Assembly (NCBI RefSeq): GCF_001306135.1
Contig: NZ_LGKP01000007.1
Location: 98,091-162,090 of the forward strand
Source: Herpetosiphon geysericola
GTDB taxonomy: Bacteria > Chloroflexota > Chloroflexia > Chloroflexales > Herpetosiphonaceae
Direction of reading: 5' to 3'
Length of the DNA: 64,000 nucleotides
Shown: positions 20,586 to 29,881 of the stretch, one piece after another
Layout: every line of letters starts with the position of its first letter
Numbering within the stretch: position 1 is the stretch's first letter
The notes under the pieces: generated by a model
The model's database searches: none
Seen by the model: only the letters and a program-made list of their open reading frames with translations
What the model was told of the DNA's origin: nothing
Translations under genes and position numbers: made by a program

Positions 20586-23500
20586 GTGAATGTCACGCCT
20601 CAGCCTGATGATTCGGCTCAATCGGTGCCAAGTTTACGGATTCACGTTTTTGGTGGTTTGCGAATCTTTATCGATAATCAACGAATTAGCGATCTGCCAA
20701 CCCGCAAAGTCGAAGCGCTTCTAACCTACCTTGCGGTCAATCCCTATCCTCACGAACGCGAGGTATTGGCTCAGTTATTATGGGATGATTTATCTGCAGA
20801 GCGCACGGCGGGCAATCTGCGCCTAACGCTCAATCAATTACGTAAAGCGCTCAATCCATTTATTGAGGTCACACGCCACACGATTGGGCTGCACCCGCAA
20901 GCAACCTATTGGCTTGATCTGCACTATTGCGCCAAAATTTACGCAAATCCAGCTAGCTCAACCGAGGACTTAGCCAGCGCAATCGAGCACTATCAGGGCG
21001 ATTTCTTAAACGGTTTTTATTTGCGCGATGCAGAAGGCTTTGGCACATGGCAGCTTCAGCAAGCAGAATATTGGCGCCAACAAACCTTCGGCGCGCTGCG
21101 CCGCTTGATCGAACGCTATAGCCTCGTCAGCAACTACAACGAGGCCATTCGTTGGCTCCAACGCTTGGTTACGCTCGATGCGTGCGATGAGGTCGCGCAA
21201 CGCCAGTTAATGGTATTGTTGATGCGCACAGGCCAGCGGCACACAGCCTTGCGCCAATATCGCGTGCTCGAACAGGTGCTAGAGCGTGAATATGGATTAC
21301 AACCTGAACCGGCTAGCGCAGCCTTGCAACGCCAAATTTTGGCCACACCAGCTCAACGCCCACAGCGCCTGATACGCGCAACTCCGCTGCTGTATGGCCG
21401 CCAAAATGAGCTAGAACGCCTAACCCATTGGCTTGCAGCCGAACAACATCAACTTTTGACGATTATGGGCGCTGGTGGCAGTGGCAAAACCCAGCTAGCC
21501 CTGACCTTTGGCTGGAAGGTGGTCAATGATTATCTTGGGGCAGCCAGCAATGGCGTTTTTTATTGTTCGTTGGTCAGCCCTGATCAACAGCCCCAGCTTT
21601 TAGAGGCCGAGCCTGTGCTCTTGGCCTTGATTCAAACGCTCAGCCTCGCGCCGCCCCGCAACAGCGATTTCGTCGAGCACATCATTCGCCAAATCCAAAC
21701 CCAAGAGCTACTGATCATCATCGATAATGGCGAATTACTGGCCACCAGCGCGCGCCTAGCCTTGAGCAGCCTGCTTCAGCAGCTTCCCCAATTGCGCTTG
21801 ATCATCGGTTCGCGCGAGCGCATGCGGCTCCAAAACGAATATGTGTTGGAATTAGCGGGCTTGGCCTATCCAGAGATCGATGTTGATGCAGAATATTCGC
21901 CCTTGCTCGCTGAACAATTCCAGCATTTTGCAGCGCTTGATCTATTTATGAATTGCTTGCAACGCCAAGGCAAATCGGCCAATTTAGCCGATTATGCGCC
22001 CGCCGAGCGCCAAGCAATTGGCCAAATTTGCCAAATGGTGCATGGCTTGCCGCTGGCAATTGAATTAATCGCCCCATGGATGACGATTCGCAGCGGCAAC
22101 GAAATTGTGCAGGCACTCCGCCAAGATATGCAGCTTTTTCACAGCGATGTGGTTGATATTCCAACCCGCCATCGCAGCATTCAAGCAGCCTTCGATTATT
22201 CATGGCAATTGCTCGATCAACATGAACAGGCTTGTTTAGCGCGCTTGGCGGTGTTTCCCAGCAGCTTCGATGCCCAAGCAGCAGCAGCGATTGCAGCAGT
22301 CGATCTGCCAGTTTTGGCCAATTTTCATGCCAAATCGCTGTTAATGCTTGAAGTGCAGCACCAGCAAACCCGCTATGGCTTGCACCCGTTATTGCATCAA
22401 TTTGCCCAATCTAAGCTTCAACAAACCATGCCCGACCAACACAACCTCTATCAGCATCATGCCAGCTATTTTGGCCAATTGAGCCAGCAGCAAGAGCCGT
22501 TGATTCATGGCAATGCCAGCCAACAAGCCTTGTTTGTTTTGGAGCAAGAGCTGGATAATCTGCGCGCTGGCTGGCTGTGGGCAGTCCAAACACAGCAAAT
22601 TCAAATTCTTGGCGCGTATTGTATTGCCTTACACGATTTTTTTGCAATTCGCAACCGCGAACTTGAAGGCAAACAACTTTTCGAGCCAGCTGCCGAATTA
22701 ATTACAACTATTGCTGAGCAATTATTGCACAATCAGCCAATCGGATTAATTATTGTGCGAATTGTTTCGTGCTATGCCGAATTTCAGTATATTTTGGGCG
22801 AATTAGCTCATGCTGAGCAATTATTACAACAATGTATCGAGTTGCTTGAGCAGTTGCAGCTACAAAATGCTAACGAGTTATTATTCATTTACAAGCAACT
22901 CGGTGTAATTACCCAGCGGCGCGGTGAATACACGCGGGCCTTAGATTTATTGCAACGCTGTTTAGCCCAAGCAGAAGCAATTAACGACCAGATTAAAATG
23001 AGCGATACTTGGTTGTCGATTGGGGCTGTGCGCTTGGCGCAAGGTAATTGGCACGCTGCCGAAGAGGCGTTTTTGACTTGTAGCGCACACTATCAAGCCC
23101 AAAAGCATGGCTGGGGCTTATGCCATAGTCAACGTTTTTTAGGAGTTGTGGCCCTGGCTCAAGCCAAGTATGATCAGGCAGAACACTACTTTGAAGCCAG
23201 CCTCGATTTGGCCTATCAACTCAAAACGCCACTTGGCGAGGCATTAATTCGCGATCAAATGGGCATGTTGGCGTTGCGGCGCGAAGAGTATCAGCAAAGC
23301 GCTGGCTATTTACACAAAGCGTTTGCCATCTTCCAAGAGCTAGGTGTTGAGGCGATGATTGGGCGAGCTGCCTTGCACATTGCTCAACTAGAATTGGCTC
23401 AACGTCAATTTCAGCATGTTCAACCATGGTTGGCGCGGGCCATTGCAATCGCCCAACAACGTCAAGAGATTCCGTTGTTACTAGAATGCTATGCGACAGT

Positions 23501-23738
23501 GCTTCAGCTTTGGCAGGAGGTTTGTACAGGCCAGCCAAGTCATTGGCTCGAACTCTGGCAGCGCATATTGCAGCATCCAGCCTGTAGCGCTGAAACCAAA
23601 CACTTGCTTAATCGTTTACAACCACAGCAGCATAGTGTCAATCACAACAGCCACGTTAAAGCTGAACTGGCAGGAATCGAAGCCGACGTTGCGCTTTGTT
23701 TAAGCCAAATTGAGCAAAGCCAAAAACTTGCGGTTTAG
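20586..23738 (+). CDS. BTAD/AfsR-type (SARP-like) transcriptional activator with STAND ATPase and TPR repeats
   Basis: The 1050-aa protein has three parts. Residues about 15-95 are an OmpR/SARP winged-helix (LRIHVFGGLRIF, then RKVEALLTYLAV). Residues about 100-245 are the BTAD helical domain. From about 280 there is an NB-ARC-type ATPase with P-loop GAGGSGKT at 295-302 and Walker B-like LLIIIDN. The C-terminal 350 residues are TPR repeats, probably sensing a ligand. This is the AfsR/MalT-like regulator architecture that often controls secondary-metabolite clusters. The start is GTG. The candidate borosin precursor starts 16 bases after its stop, so it probably activates its own operon. Confidence 0.9.
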   Translation: MNVTPQPDDSAQSVPSLRIHVFGGLRIFIDNQRISDLPTRKVEALLTYLAVNPYPHEREVLAQLLWDDLSAERTAGNLRLTLNQLRKALNPFIEVTRHTIGLHPQATYWLDLHYCAKIYANPASSTEDLASAIEHYQGDFLNGFYLRDAEGFGTWQLQQAEYWRQQTFGALRRLIERYSLVSNYNEAIRWLQRLVTLDACDEVAQRQLMVLLMRTGQRHTALRQYRVLEQVLEREYGLQPEPASAALQRQILATPAQRPQRLIRATPLLYGRQNELERLTHWLAAEQHQLLTIMGAGGSGKTQLALTFGWKVVNDYLGAASNGVFYCSLVSPDQQPQLLEAEPVLLALIQTLSLAPPRNSDFVEHIIRQIQTQELLIIIDNGELLATSARLALSSLLQQLPQLRLIIGSRERMRLQNEYVLELAGLAYPEIDVDAEYSPLLAEQFQHFAALDLFMNCLQRQGKSANLADYAPAERQAIGQICQMVHGLPLAIELIAPWMTIRSGNEIVQALRQDMQLFHSDVVDIPTRHRSIQAAFDYSWQLLDQHEQACLARLAVFPSSFDAQAAAAIAAVDLPVLANFHAKSLLMLEVQHQQTRYGLHPLLHQFAQSKLQQTMPDQHNLYQHHASYFGQLSQQQEPLIHGNASQQALFVLEQELDNLRAGWLWAVQTQQIQILGAYCIALHDFFAIRNRELEGKQLFEPAAELITTIAEQLLHNQPIGLIIVRIVSCYAEFQYILGELAHAEQLLQQCIELLEQLQLQNANELLFIYKQLGVITQRRGEYTRALDLLQRCLAQAEAINDQIKMSDTWLSIGAVRLAQGNWHAAEEAFLTCSAHYQAQKHGWGLCHSQRFLGVVALAQAKYDQAEHYFEASLDLAYQLKTPLGEALIRDQMGMLALRREEYQQSAGYLHKAFAIFQELGVEAMIGRAALHIAQLELAQRQFQHVQPWLARAIAIAQQRQEIPLLLECYATVLQLWQEVCTGQPSHWLELWQRILQHPACSAETKHLLNRLQPQQHSVNHNSHVKAELAGIEADVALCLSQIEQSQKLAV

Positions 23739-23754
23739 TAGGAGGAACAGATTC

Positions 23755-24348
23755 ATGGATATGGTCGATTTCGTCCAGAACCTCGTCGATGATCCCAGCC
23801 GTCTAGCCTCATTTAAGCACGATCCTCAAGCATTTTTAGCCCAAGCAGGCCTTGGCCAAAGCTTACCCAAACAAGATCCAGTGCAAGAAATTACGACTGT
23901 GATGACGTTGCGTAGTCTTGGCCAAATCGCGCCAGAAACCAGAACCTATACCAATATCGATGTTATCGTTTCATCGTATATGAATGTCTTTATCGAAGCC
24001 CTCGATAAATCCAAAGATTATACGGTTACTTGCTGGTTGCTCAATCATAGTTATATGATCGAAGATTCTAGCGGAAATCCTTATTTTGATTTACATGTGT
24101 GTTATGTCGATCCCAATGATCCCGCTGATATACCGCAAGTCTTGTATATCCGCAGCAAAGAGCAAATTGAAAATCCAACCTATAATTGCGCCAATATTCC
24201 AATTCAATTAACTATTCCAGCCAATAATTATATTTTGGTTGGCAGAACCCGTCCGGTGTACACCCAATTAACCAATTTTATCTATCATCGCCAAAAAGAC
24301 GATCAGCCACCATTATTTGAAATTGGCTTTGACGAGCAACCGCAATAA
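23755..24348 (+). CDS. Candidate split-borosin precursor/substrate protein
   Basis: The 197-aa protein starts at ATG 23755 after GGAGG. Residues 1-33 form a short helical module (DFVQNLVDDPSRLASF, then DPQAFLAQAGL) that matches, from memory, the borosin-binding domain of SonA-type precursors, where a helix is followed by a D/NPxAxxxxxGL turn. The remaining 160 residues look like a folded beta-rich domain, with no obvious hydrophobic core peptide at the tail. Faint resemblance to AidA/PixA proteins (IDVIV, SKD, YMI) is only a guess. The N-methyltransferase gene begins one base after its stop. The substrate role is inferred from position and the N-terminal motif. Confidence 0.65.
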   Translation: MDMVDFVQNLVDDPSRLASFKHDPQAFLAQAGLGQSLPKQDPVQEITTVMTLRSLGQIAPETRTYTNIDVIVSSYMNVFIEALDKSKDYTVTCWLLNHSYMIEDSSGNPYFDLHVCYVDPNDPADIPQVLYIRSKEQIENPTYNCANIPIQLTIPANNYILVGRTRPVYTQLTNFIYHRQKDDQPPLFEIGFDEQPQ

Positions 24349-24349
24349 G

Positions 24350-25138
24350 ATGCCAAACCCAAGCAATCACGGCTCACTAACGCTGGTCGGCACTGGCATT
24401 ACGATGATCGCCCATTTAACCAATGAAGCTCATGCATGGATTAGCAAAGCCGATCAAACTTTTTATTTGGTGATGCACCCGCTGGCCGATCAATGGATTC
24501 ACAAGCTGAATCCGCATGCTGAATCGTTGGCCCATTTTTACCAAGCAGATCTACCACGCGAACAGGTGTATCACGCCATGGTCGCGCATATTTGGGCAGC
24601 GGTCGAGGCAGGCAAGCGGGTGTGTGTGGCGTTTTATGGCCATCCAAGCGTGTTTGTGACCCCAACCAGCGATTTAGTGCAGCGCGGGCAGCGGGAAGGA
24701 GTGACAGTGCATGTGCTGCCTGGGATTTCTGCCGAGGCCTGTCTATTTGCTGATTTGGCGCTCGATCCTGGCTTGCATGGCTATCAAAGCTACGAGGCCA
24801 GCGATTTTTTGCTGCGGCCACGGCGTTTTGACCCAACGACACCCTTGGTTTTATGGCAAATTGGGGTAATTGGCTATTTCAAGGTTGTGCATGCTGGGCT
24901 TGATCCACGCGCTGGGCTAGCCCGCTTGGTGGCTCATTTACAACATTTCTATCCTGAGCAGCACGAAGTAATAATTTATCAAGCAGCAATTTTGCCAATC
25001 GAAGAGCCAACAATTTGCCATGTGCAGCTTAACGCTTTGGCTGAACAGCACGTTTCGGCCTATGCAACCTTGTATGTTCCAGCCCACGGCGAGGCCGAAT
25101 TCGACCAAACCTTGGCCCGCGAGTTTGGCTTGTTGTAG
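24350..25138 (+). CDS. Split-borosin-type peptide backbone alpha-N-methyltransferase (SonM-like)
   Basis: The 262-aa protein has the tetrapyrrole-methylase fold. SAM-binding and core motifs are VGTG (13-16), YGHPSVF (96-102) and PGISAEACLFADL (124-136), followed by DPG, Q146S, EAS and the VIIYQAAILPIEEP strand. These blocks match the SonM/OphMA N-methyltransferases much more closely than they match cobalamin or siroheme methylases. The Tyr-Arg-Tyr set used for amide methylation appears as Y64, R70 and Y74. Established family members methylate backbone amides of a partner precursor using SAM. The start ATG is one base after the precursor stop. There is no fused precursor domain, so it acts in trans. 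Confidence 0.82.
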   Translation: MPNPSNHGSLTLVGTGITMIAHLTNEAHAWISKADQTFYLVMHPLADQWIHKLNPHAESLAHFYQADLPREQVYHAMVAHIWAAVEAGKRVCVAFYGHPSVFVTPTSDLVQRGQREGVTVHVLPGISAEACLFADLALDPGLHGYQSYEASDFLLRPRRFDPTTPLVLWQIGVIGYFKVVHAGLDPRAGLARLVAHLQHFYPEQHEVIIYQAAILPIEEPTICHVQLNALAEQHVSAYATLYVPAHGEAEFDQTLAREFGLL

Positions 25139-25380
25139 AGTTGGGGTTATTGGCTTTGGGCTATGGCGTTGAGTTATGGGCTATTGGCTATTGGCTTTTG
25201 GCTTTTGGGTTTGGGATTAACTGAGCATCCACAGCATGTTCCGCTCATCCAATAGCCTAGAGCCATCAATCCATAGCCTTTTTGCCTTTTGCCTTTTGAC
25301 TTCTGCCTTTTTTATGGTCTTCTTCATAATTCATAATTCATCCTTCATCCTTTCCTCATCCGTCTCTATGCTATCATACC
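25139..25380. repeat. Heptamer repeat block
   Basis: Runs of GGCTATN/GGCTTTN units (25150-25215) and TTTTGCC-type units (25280-25312), then TCATCC words. There is no gene. A promoter for malQ may lie near 25370 but I see no clear pair. Confidence 0.8.
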
Positions 25381-25433
25381 AAGGACATACTTGAGAACTT
25401 GCTTGATACTCACCGATAGTTGGAGGTAGTTCG

Positions 25434-26993
25434 ATGACATTCGAACGAGCTGCGGGGATTCTTCTGCACCCCACGTCGTTGCATGGTCGCTATGGCATTG
25501 GCGACCTTGGCAGCGAAGCCTATCAATTTGTTGATTGGCTGCAAGCCGCTGGCGCACGACTCTGGCAAATTTTGCCGCTTGGGCCAACGGGCTATGGCGA
25601 TTCGCCGTATCAATGTTTTTCGGCCTTTGCTGGCAACCATATGTTGATTAGCCCCGATTATTTGGCGCGGATTAATTTGCTCGCTCAATGGGATTTGGAG
25701 CAATTAACCAATTTGCCCAGCGAAAGCGTCGATTTTGGCGCGGTGATTCCGGCCAAATTGCAATTGCTGCGCACAGCCTTTGAAAATTTCAAAGCCCAAG
25801 CTGACGATCGTGGTTTTAACGCATTTTGTGCTGCCGAACAAGCTTGGCTCGACGATTATGCCCTATTCATGGCCTGCAAAGCTGCTCACGCTGGCGCTTC
25901 GTGGACAACCTGGGATAGCGCGATTGCCTTGCATGAGCCTGAGGCTGTGGCCGAATGGAGCCAGAAACTCGCCGACGATGTACAGTTTCATAAGTTTTTG
26001 CAATGGGCCTTCTTCAATCAATGGGATGATCTGAAGCGCTATGCCAACGAGCGCGACATCAAGATTGTTGGCGATATTCCAATTTTTGTGGCCCACGATA
26101 GCGCCGATGTTTGGGGCAATCGCAGCCTGTTCTTGTTGCACCCCGATGGCAATCCGGTTGATATTGCTGGCGTTCCACCAGATTATTTTTCGGCCACTGG
26201 TCAACGCTGGGGCAACCCGCTCTATCGTTGGGATGTGATGGCCCAAGATGGCTATCAATGGTGGCAACAACGGATTAGCGCCAGTTTGCGCACTGTCGAT
26301 ATTGTGCGCATCGATCACTTCCGCGGCTTTGCTGGCTATTGGGCCGTGCCAGCCAGCGAAGAAACTGCGGTCAATGGCGAATGGCGCCGTGGCCCAGGTG
26401 CTGATTTCTTCCAAGCAATTGCCCAAGCGTTTGGCAGCCTGCCGTTAATTGCCGAGGATTTGGGCATGATCACGCCCGATGTCTATCAATTACGTGATCA
26501 ATTTGCCCTACCTGGCATGCGAATTTTGCAATTTGCCTTCACCTCAGGCGCGTTCCAATCGAACTTCTTGCCGCATACCTACGTGCAAAATACGGTTGCC
26601 TACACTGGCTCGCACGATAATGACACCTCGCGCGGCTGGTACAATAGTGCAGGCCCAGAAGAACAGCATCGCGCCCGCACCTATTTGCATTGTGGCGAAG
26701 AGGCCCTTGTTTGGACGATGATTCGTACCTTGTATGCCTCAGTTGCCGACACGGTGATAATCCCAATGCAAGATGCGCTTGATCTTGGCACCGAAGCCCG
26801 TATGAATCGGCCAGGCTTAACTGGCGGCAATTGGTCATGGCGGATCAAGCCCGACCAGTTATCCTACGATTTAGCCCATTCGCTCTATGGGTTAGCTGAA
26901 GTGTATGGGCGCTTGGCACAACCTGCGCTTAGCAAAGAGCTTGATCCCAACGCTCCGCCCTACTTTGACTTACAAGAAACCAGCGAACTATGA
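25434..26993 (+). CDS. malQ: 4-alpha-glucanotransferase
   Basis: The 519-aa GH77 enzyme (amylomaltase) transfers alpha-1,4-glucan segments in maltodextrin and glycogen metabolism. Motifs seen are the N-terminal RAAGILLHPTSL, GDSPYQCFSAFAGN, VRIDHFRGF with the nucleophile Asp, AEDLG with the acid/base Glu, and YTGSHDNDTS. The start at 25434 follows TGGAGG. The stop overlaps the next start as ATGA, showing translational coupling with a small membrane protein gene. Confidence 0.95.
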   Translation: MTFERAAGILLHPTSLHGRYGIGDLGSEAYQFVDWLQAAGARLWQILPLGPTGYGDSPYQCFSAFAGNHMLISPDYLARINLLAQWDLEQLTNLPSESVDFGAVIPAKLQLLRTAFENFKAQADDRGFNAFCAAEQAWLDDYALFMACKAAHAGASWTTWDSAIALHEPEAVAEWSQKLADDVQFHKFLQWAFFNQWDDLKRYANERDIKIVGDIPIFVAHDSADVWGNRSLFLLHPDGNPVDIAGVPPDYFSATGQRWGNPLYRWDVMAQDGYQWWQQRISASLRTVDIVRIDHFRGFAGYWAVPASEETAVNGEWRRGPGADFFQAIAQAFGSLPLIAEDLGMITPDVYQLRDQFALPGMRILQFAFTSGAFQSNFLPHTYVQNTVAYTGSHDNDTSRGWYNSAGPEEQHRARTYLHCGEEALVWTMIRTLYASVADTVIIPMQDALDLGTEARMNRPGLTGGNWSWRIKPDQLSYDLAHSLYGLAEVYGRLAQPALSKELDPNAPPYFDLQETSEL

Positions 26994-27349
26994 GATTTGA
27001 TCGTTCTTGGATTCCGGCAATCTTGGCAGTTGTGGGCCTGTTTGTGATTCGCAATCAGGTTTGGACGATGCCCAATCTGATACGCGTGGGCTTGGTTTTT
27101 GTGGGCTGTGGCTTTTTGCTCTGGGTTGCTTGGCAAATCTGGCAGAATCGCCAAGGTTCAACGCGCTTTAGCAATAGCTCACAGGTGCAATACTGGCGTG
27201 GCCAGCGGATTGAGATCAAACCAACCCAAAGCCGCAGCAGTAGCTTGCGCCTTGAGCCTCAAACAATTGCCATTATTGCCCTCTATGGCCTAACTGGATT
27301 AACCGGCATTCTCGGCGCGTTACTCAAACTAGGCCGTTTTGGGCTATAA
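26990..27349 (+). CDS. Small membrane protein, function unknown
   Basis: The 119-aa protein has two N-terminal membrane segments (about 8-25 and 30-50), a polar basic middle, and a third hydrophobic helix at about 90-115 with several Gly. No family is recognised. It is coupled to malQ by ATGA overlap and followed after 19 bases by the NHL lipoprotein gene, so the run malQ to the SpoIIE phosphatase may be one transcript. Confidence 0.7.
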   Translation: MRFDRSWIPAILAVVGLFVIRNQVWTMPNLIRVGLVFVGCGFLLWVAWQIWQNRQGSTRFSNSSQVQYWRGQRIEIKPTQSRSSSLRLEPQTIAIIALYGLTGLTGILGALLKLGRFGL

Positions 27350-27368
27350 AACCCTTGCTGGAGCATGC

Positions 27369-28319
27369 ATGCGCCGTTGGCTTTCATTCTTGCTTGTGGG
27401 GTTGTTGGCTGGCTGTAGTCAGCAACCCCAACACTTGCTGCGACCAAATGGGGTTGCGGTTGTTGATGATCAGCAACTGTATGTGACTGATCGCGGCAAT
27501 TATCGCATTGCCCAACTTGAATCCAATGGCCAAATTACGGCCAGCATTGGGGTTTTTGGGGTTGGCCCAAGCAACATTCATTCTGGCTGGGATCTTGGGC
27601 GCGATAGCCAAGGCACGCTGTATATTGGCAATTTTATCTACAACGATGAAGCAACCTTGGTGCACGACGGCGTGCGTAGTTTCGAGCCTGATGGCAGCTT
27701 TGGCCGCGAGTTTGGCGGCAACGATTATGATCCAGCGCTGGATGAGCCAACCAACGAGCCATATGGCGTGACGGTTGATAGTGCCGACCGAATTTGGGTC
27801 GCCAACTACAAAGCAAATCGCGTCGTGGTCTATCAGCGTGATGGCCGCCAACTAGCCGAGTTTTTTGGCCAGTTTGGCAATGGCAACGAAGAATTTAGCG
27901 GCCTCAGCGATTTAGTTGTTGATCGCGAACGCAAACACGTCTATGTCGTCGATTCGTTCAATGGCCGAATTCAAGAATTCTCGCTGCACGAGGCTGGCGA
28001 TACAATCTCGTTGCAATTTTTGCGGGTAATTGGCCGCTATGGCAGCAACCTTGGCGAGTTTGCCTATCCGCTAAATATTGCGCTTGATCAAGCAACTGGC
28101 GATATTTATGTTGGCGATATGGGCAACCAACGGATTCAGCGTTTGAGCCACGATGGCCAGCCAATTGCGGCCTTTGCGCCCGCAATTGAGCGTTGGCAAG
28201 TCTTTGGTTTGGCGTTTCACAACAATCATGTGTATGCTGCCGATGCCTACAACAACACGATCTGGCGCTTCAACGCCGATGGCAGCAATCCACAACGCCT
28301 ATTGGAGAGCAAGCAATGA
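27369..28319 (+). CDS. NHL-repeat lipoprotein
   Basis: The 316-aa precursor starts with a lipoprotein signal (WLSFLLVGLLAGC, Cys18 region), so it is anchored to the outer face of the membrane. The rest is a six-bladed NHL beta-propeller: repeated units such as GVAVVDDQQLYVTDRGNYRI, FGNGNEEFSGLSDLVVD, and QATGDIYVGDMGNQRI. Such propellers bind ligands or proteins. The start at 27369 is chosen because the lipobox fits. Its stop overlaps the start of the membrane phosphatase gene as ATGA, so the two products are made together. Confidence 0.88.
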   Translation: MRRWLSFLLVGLLAGCSQQPQHLLRPNGVAVVDDQQLYVTDRGNYRIAQLESNGQITASIGVFGVGPSNIHSGWDLGRDSQGTLYIGNFIYNDEATLVHDGVRSFEPDGSFGREFGGNDYDPALDEPTNEPYGVTVDSADRIWVANYKANRVVVYQRDGRQLAEFFGQFGNGNEEFSGLSDLVVDRERKHVYVVDSFNGRIQEFSLHEAGDTISLQFLRVIGRYGSNLGEFAYPLNIALDQATGDIYVGDMGNQRIQRLSHDGQPIAAFAPAIERWQVFGLAFHNNHVYAADAYNNTIWRFNADGSNPQRLLESKQ

Positions 28320-29881
28320 AATTGCGTATTCCGCTGATTATCAAGGTTTTATTGCCGCTCCAATTAATTATTATTGCGACGCTGGGGTTTGCTGGCCTCA
28401 GCTTTTACCGCGAAACCAATCAACGCTGGCAGCGCGAAATGGATACCCGTTTGGCGCGGGTGGTCGAATTAATTGCCCGCGAGCTTGATCCGGCGTTGTT
28501 GAACCAAATTAATACGCCTGCCGATTTATATACCGAAGAATATACAACCCTACAAAAGCAATTGGCTCAAGCCCAAACTGCGGCCAATGTGGGTTTTATT
28601 GGCATTTTGCGCCGCGATATTAAACAACATCGCTTGTATTATTGGGTTGATGTTGATAATACTGGGATCAATTATCCCTTCTTTTACGATACGCCAGAGC
28701 ATTGGGCCGCCTTTGAAGATCGCCAACGCCACGCAGTGCGCTACGCCGATGAATTTGGCTCGTATTATGGCTTGGTTGCGCCGATTGTCGTCAACGATGC
28801 CCAGGGCCAGCCATATGTGATTGCAATTGTTGAGGCTTCGCTTTCGGTCGAGGCGCGTGACCTGACCCAACAATCGTTGATCAACCAGTTGTTGCCATTA
28901 ATTATTGGCGGCAGCGTGGTGGCGATTGCCTGTGCTTGGTTGGCAACGGTAGTCGTGGTTAATCGGCCACTTCAGCGCTTAAAACAAGGCGCGTTGCAAC
29001 TTGCAGACGGTCATCTCGGCCATACCTTGCCCAACGAGCAACGGGTTGCCGATGAATTAACCGATCTGACTCACACGTTTAACCTGATGTCGCAACGAAT
29101 TGCCGAACTCTACACCGAGCAAAGCGAACACGAACGCTTGCAGCGCGAGCTAGAAATTGCCCGCAACGTACAACAAGCCTTATTACCCAAGCGCTTGCCA
29201 AGCGTTGCAGGCCTCGAAGTTGCCGCAATTTGTCTGCCCCAACGCGAAACCTCTGGCGATTTCTATGGGGTTATCGCCCAAGGCAATAGCACGCTCGATT
29301 TGATGATTGGCGACGTTTCTGGCAAGAGTGTGCCTGCTGCGTTGGTGATGGTTGCAACCTATAGCACCTTGCGCGCATTGGCCGGCACCCAAGCCACCCC
29401 AGCGGCGATTCTGGATCAAACCAACACCAGTTTGGTGCAAAATATTCCGCGCAGTATGTTTGCAGCGGTCAGCTATGCCCGCATCGATGCGCTTGATCGG
29501 ACATTGGTTTGGGCCAATGCAGGCCAAGTTTATCCATTTTTAATTCACAGCCAGCGCAACCAGCCAGAGTTTCCCGAATATTTGACAGGGCGCGGCCAAT
29601 CGCTACCGTTAGGCATTACGCCCTTGATTCAATACGAAGATAGCCCAATTCAGTGCCACCAAGGCGATATGTTGTTGTTCTTCACCGATGGAATTGTCGA
29701 GGCCATGAATGGCGAGGCTGAGATGTATGGCTTTGAGCGCTTGGAAGATTTGGTGCGCTCGTTGCCAGCAGATATTCATGCCCAAGCCTTGCTTGATGCT
29801 GTGCTCAACGATGTGCAACGCTTTGCCGACCACACCGAGCAACACGATGATATTACAATGTTGGCGTTGAAATTTGTGTAG
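28316..29881 (+). CDS. Membrane sensor SpoIIE-type (PP2C-like) serine phosphatase
   Basis: The 521-aa protein has a first membrane helix (about 8-26), an extracytoplasmic sensor region of about 160 residues, a second helix (about 191-215), a HAMP linker, a short coiled coil with the ARNVQQALLP signature, and a C-terminal SpoIIE/PP2C domain with metal-binding Asp residues (SGDFYG, IGDVSGKS, FFTDGIVEA, DDITMLA). This is the RsbU/RsbP architecture that dephosphorylates anti-anti-sigma factors. It is coupled to the lipoprotein gene upstream, which may feed it a signal. No RsbV/RsbW partner lies in the window. Confidence 0.9.
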   Translation: MKLRIPLIIKVLLPLQLIIIATLGFAGLSFYRETNQRWQREMDTRLARVVELIARELDPALLNQINTPADLYTEEYTTLQKQLAQAQTAANVGFIGILRRDIKQHRLYYWVDVDNTGINYPFFYDTPEHWAAFEDRQRHAVRYADEFGSYYGLVAPIVVNDAQGQPYVIAIVEASLSVEARDLTQQSLINQLLPLIIGGSVVAIACAWLATVVVVNRPLQRLKQGALQLADGHLGHTLPNEQRVADELTDLTHTFNLMSQRIAELYTEQSEHERLQRELEIARNVQQALLPKRLPSVAGLEVAAICLPQRETSGDFYGVIAQGNSTLDLMIGDVSGKSVPAALVMVATYSTLRALAGTQATPAAILDQTNTSLVQNIPRSMFAAVSYARIDALDRTLVWANAGQVYPFLIHSQRNQPEFPEYLTGRGQSLPLGITPLIQYEDSPIQCHQGDMLLFFTDGIVEAMNGEAEMYGFERLEDLVRSLPADIHAQALLDAVLNDVQRFADHTEQHDDITMLALKFV

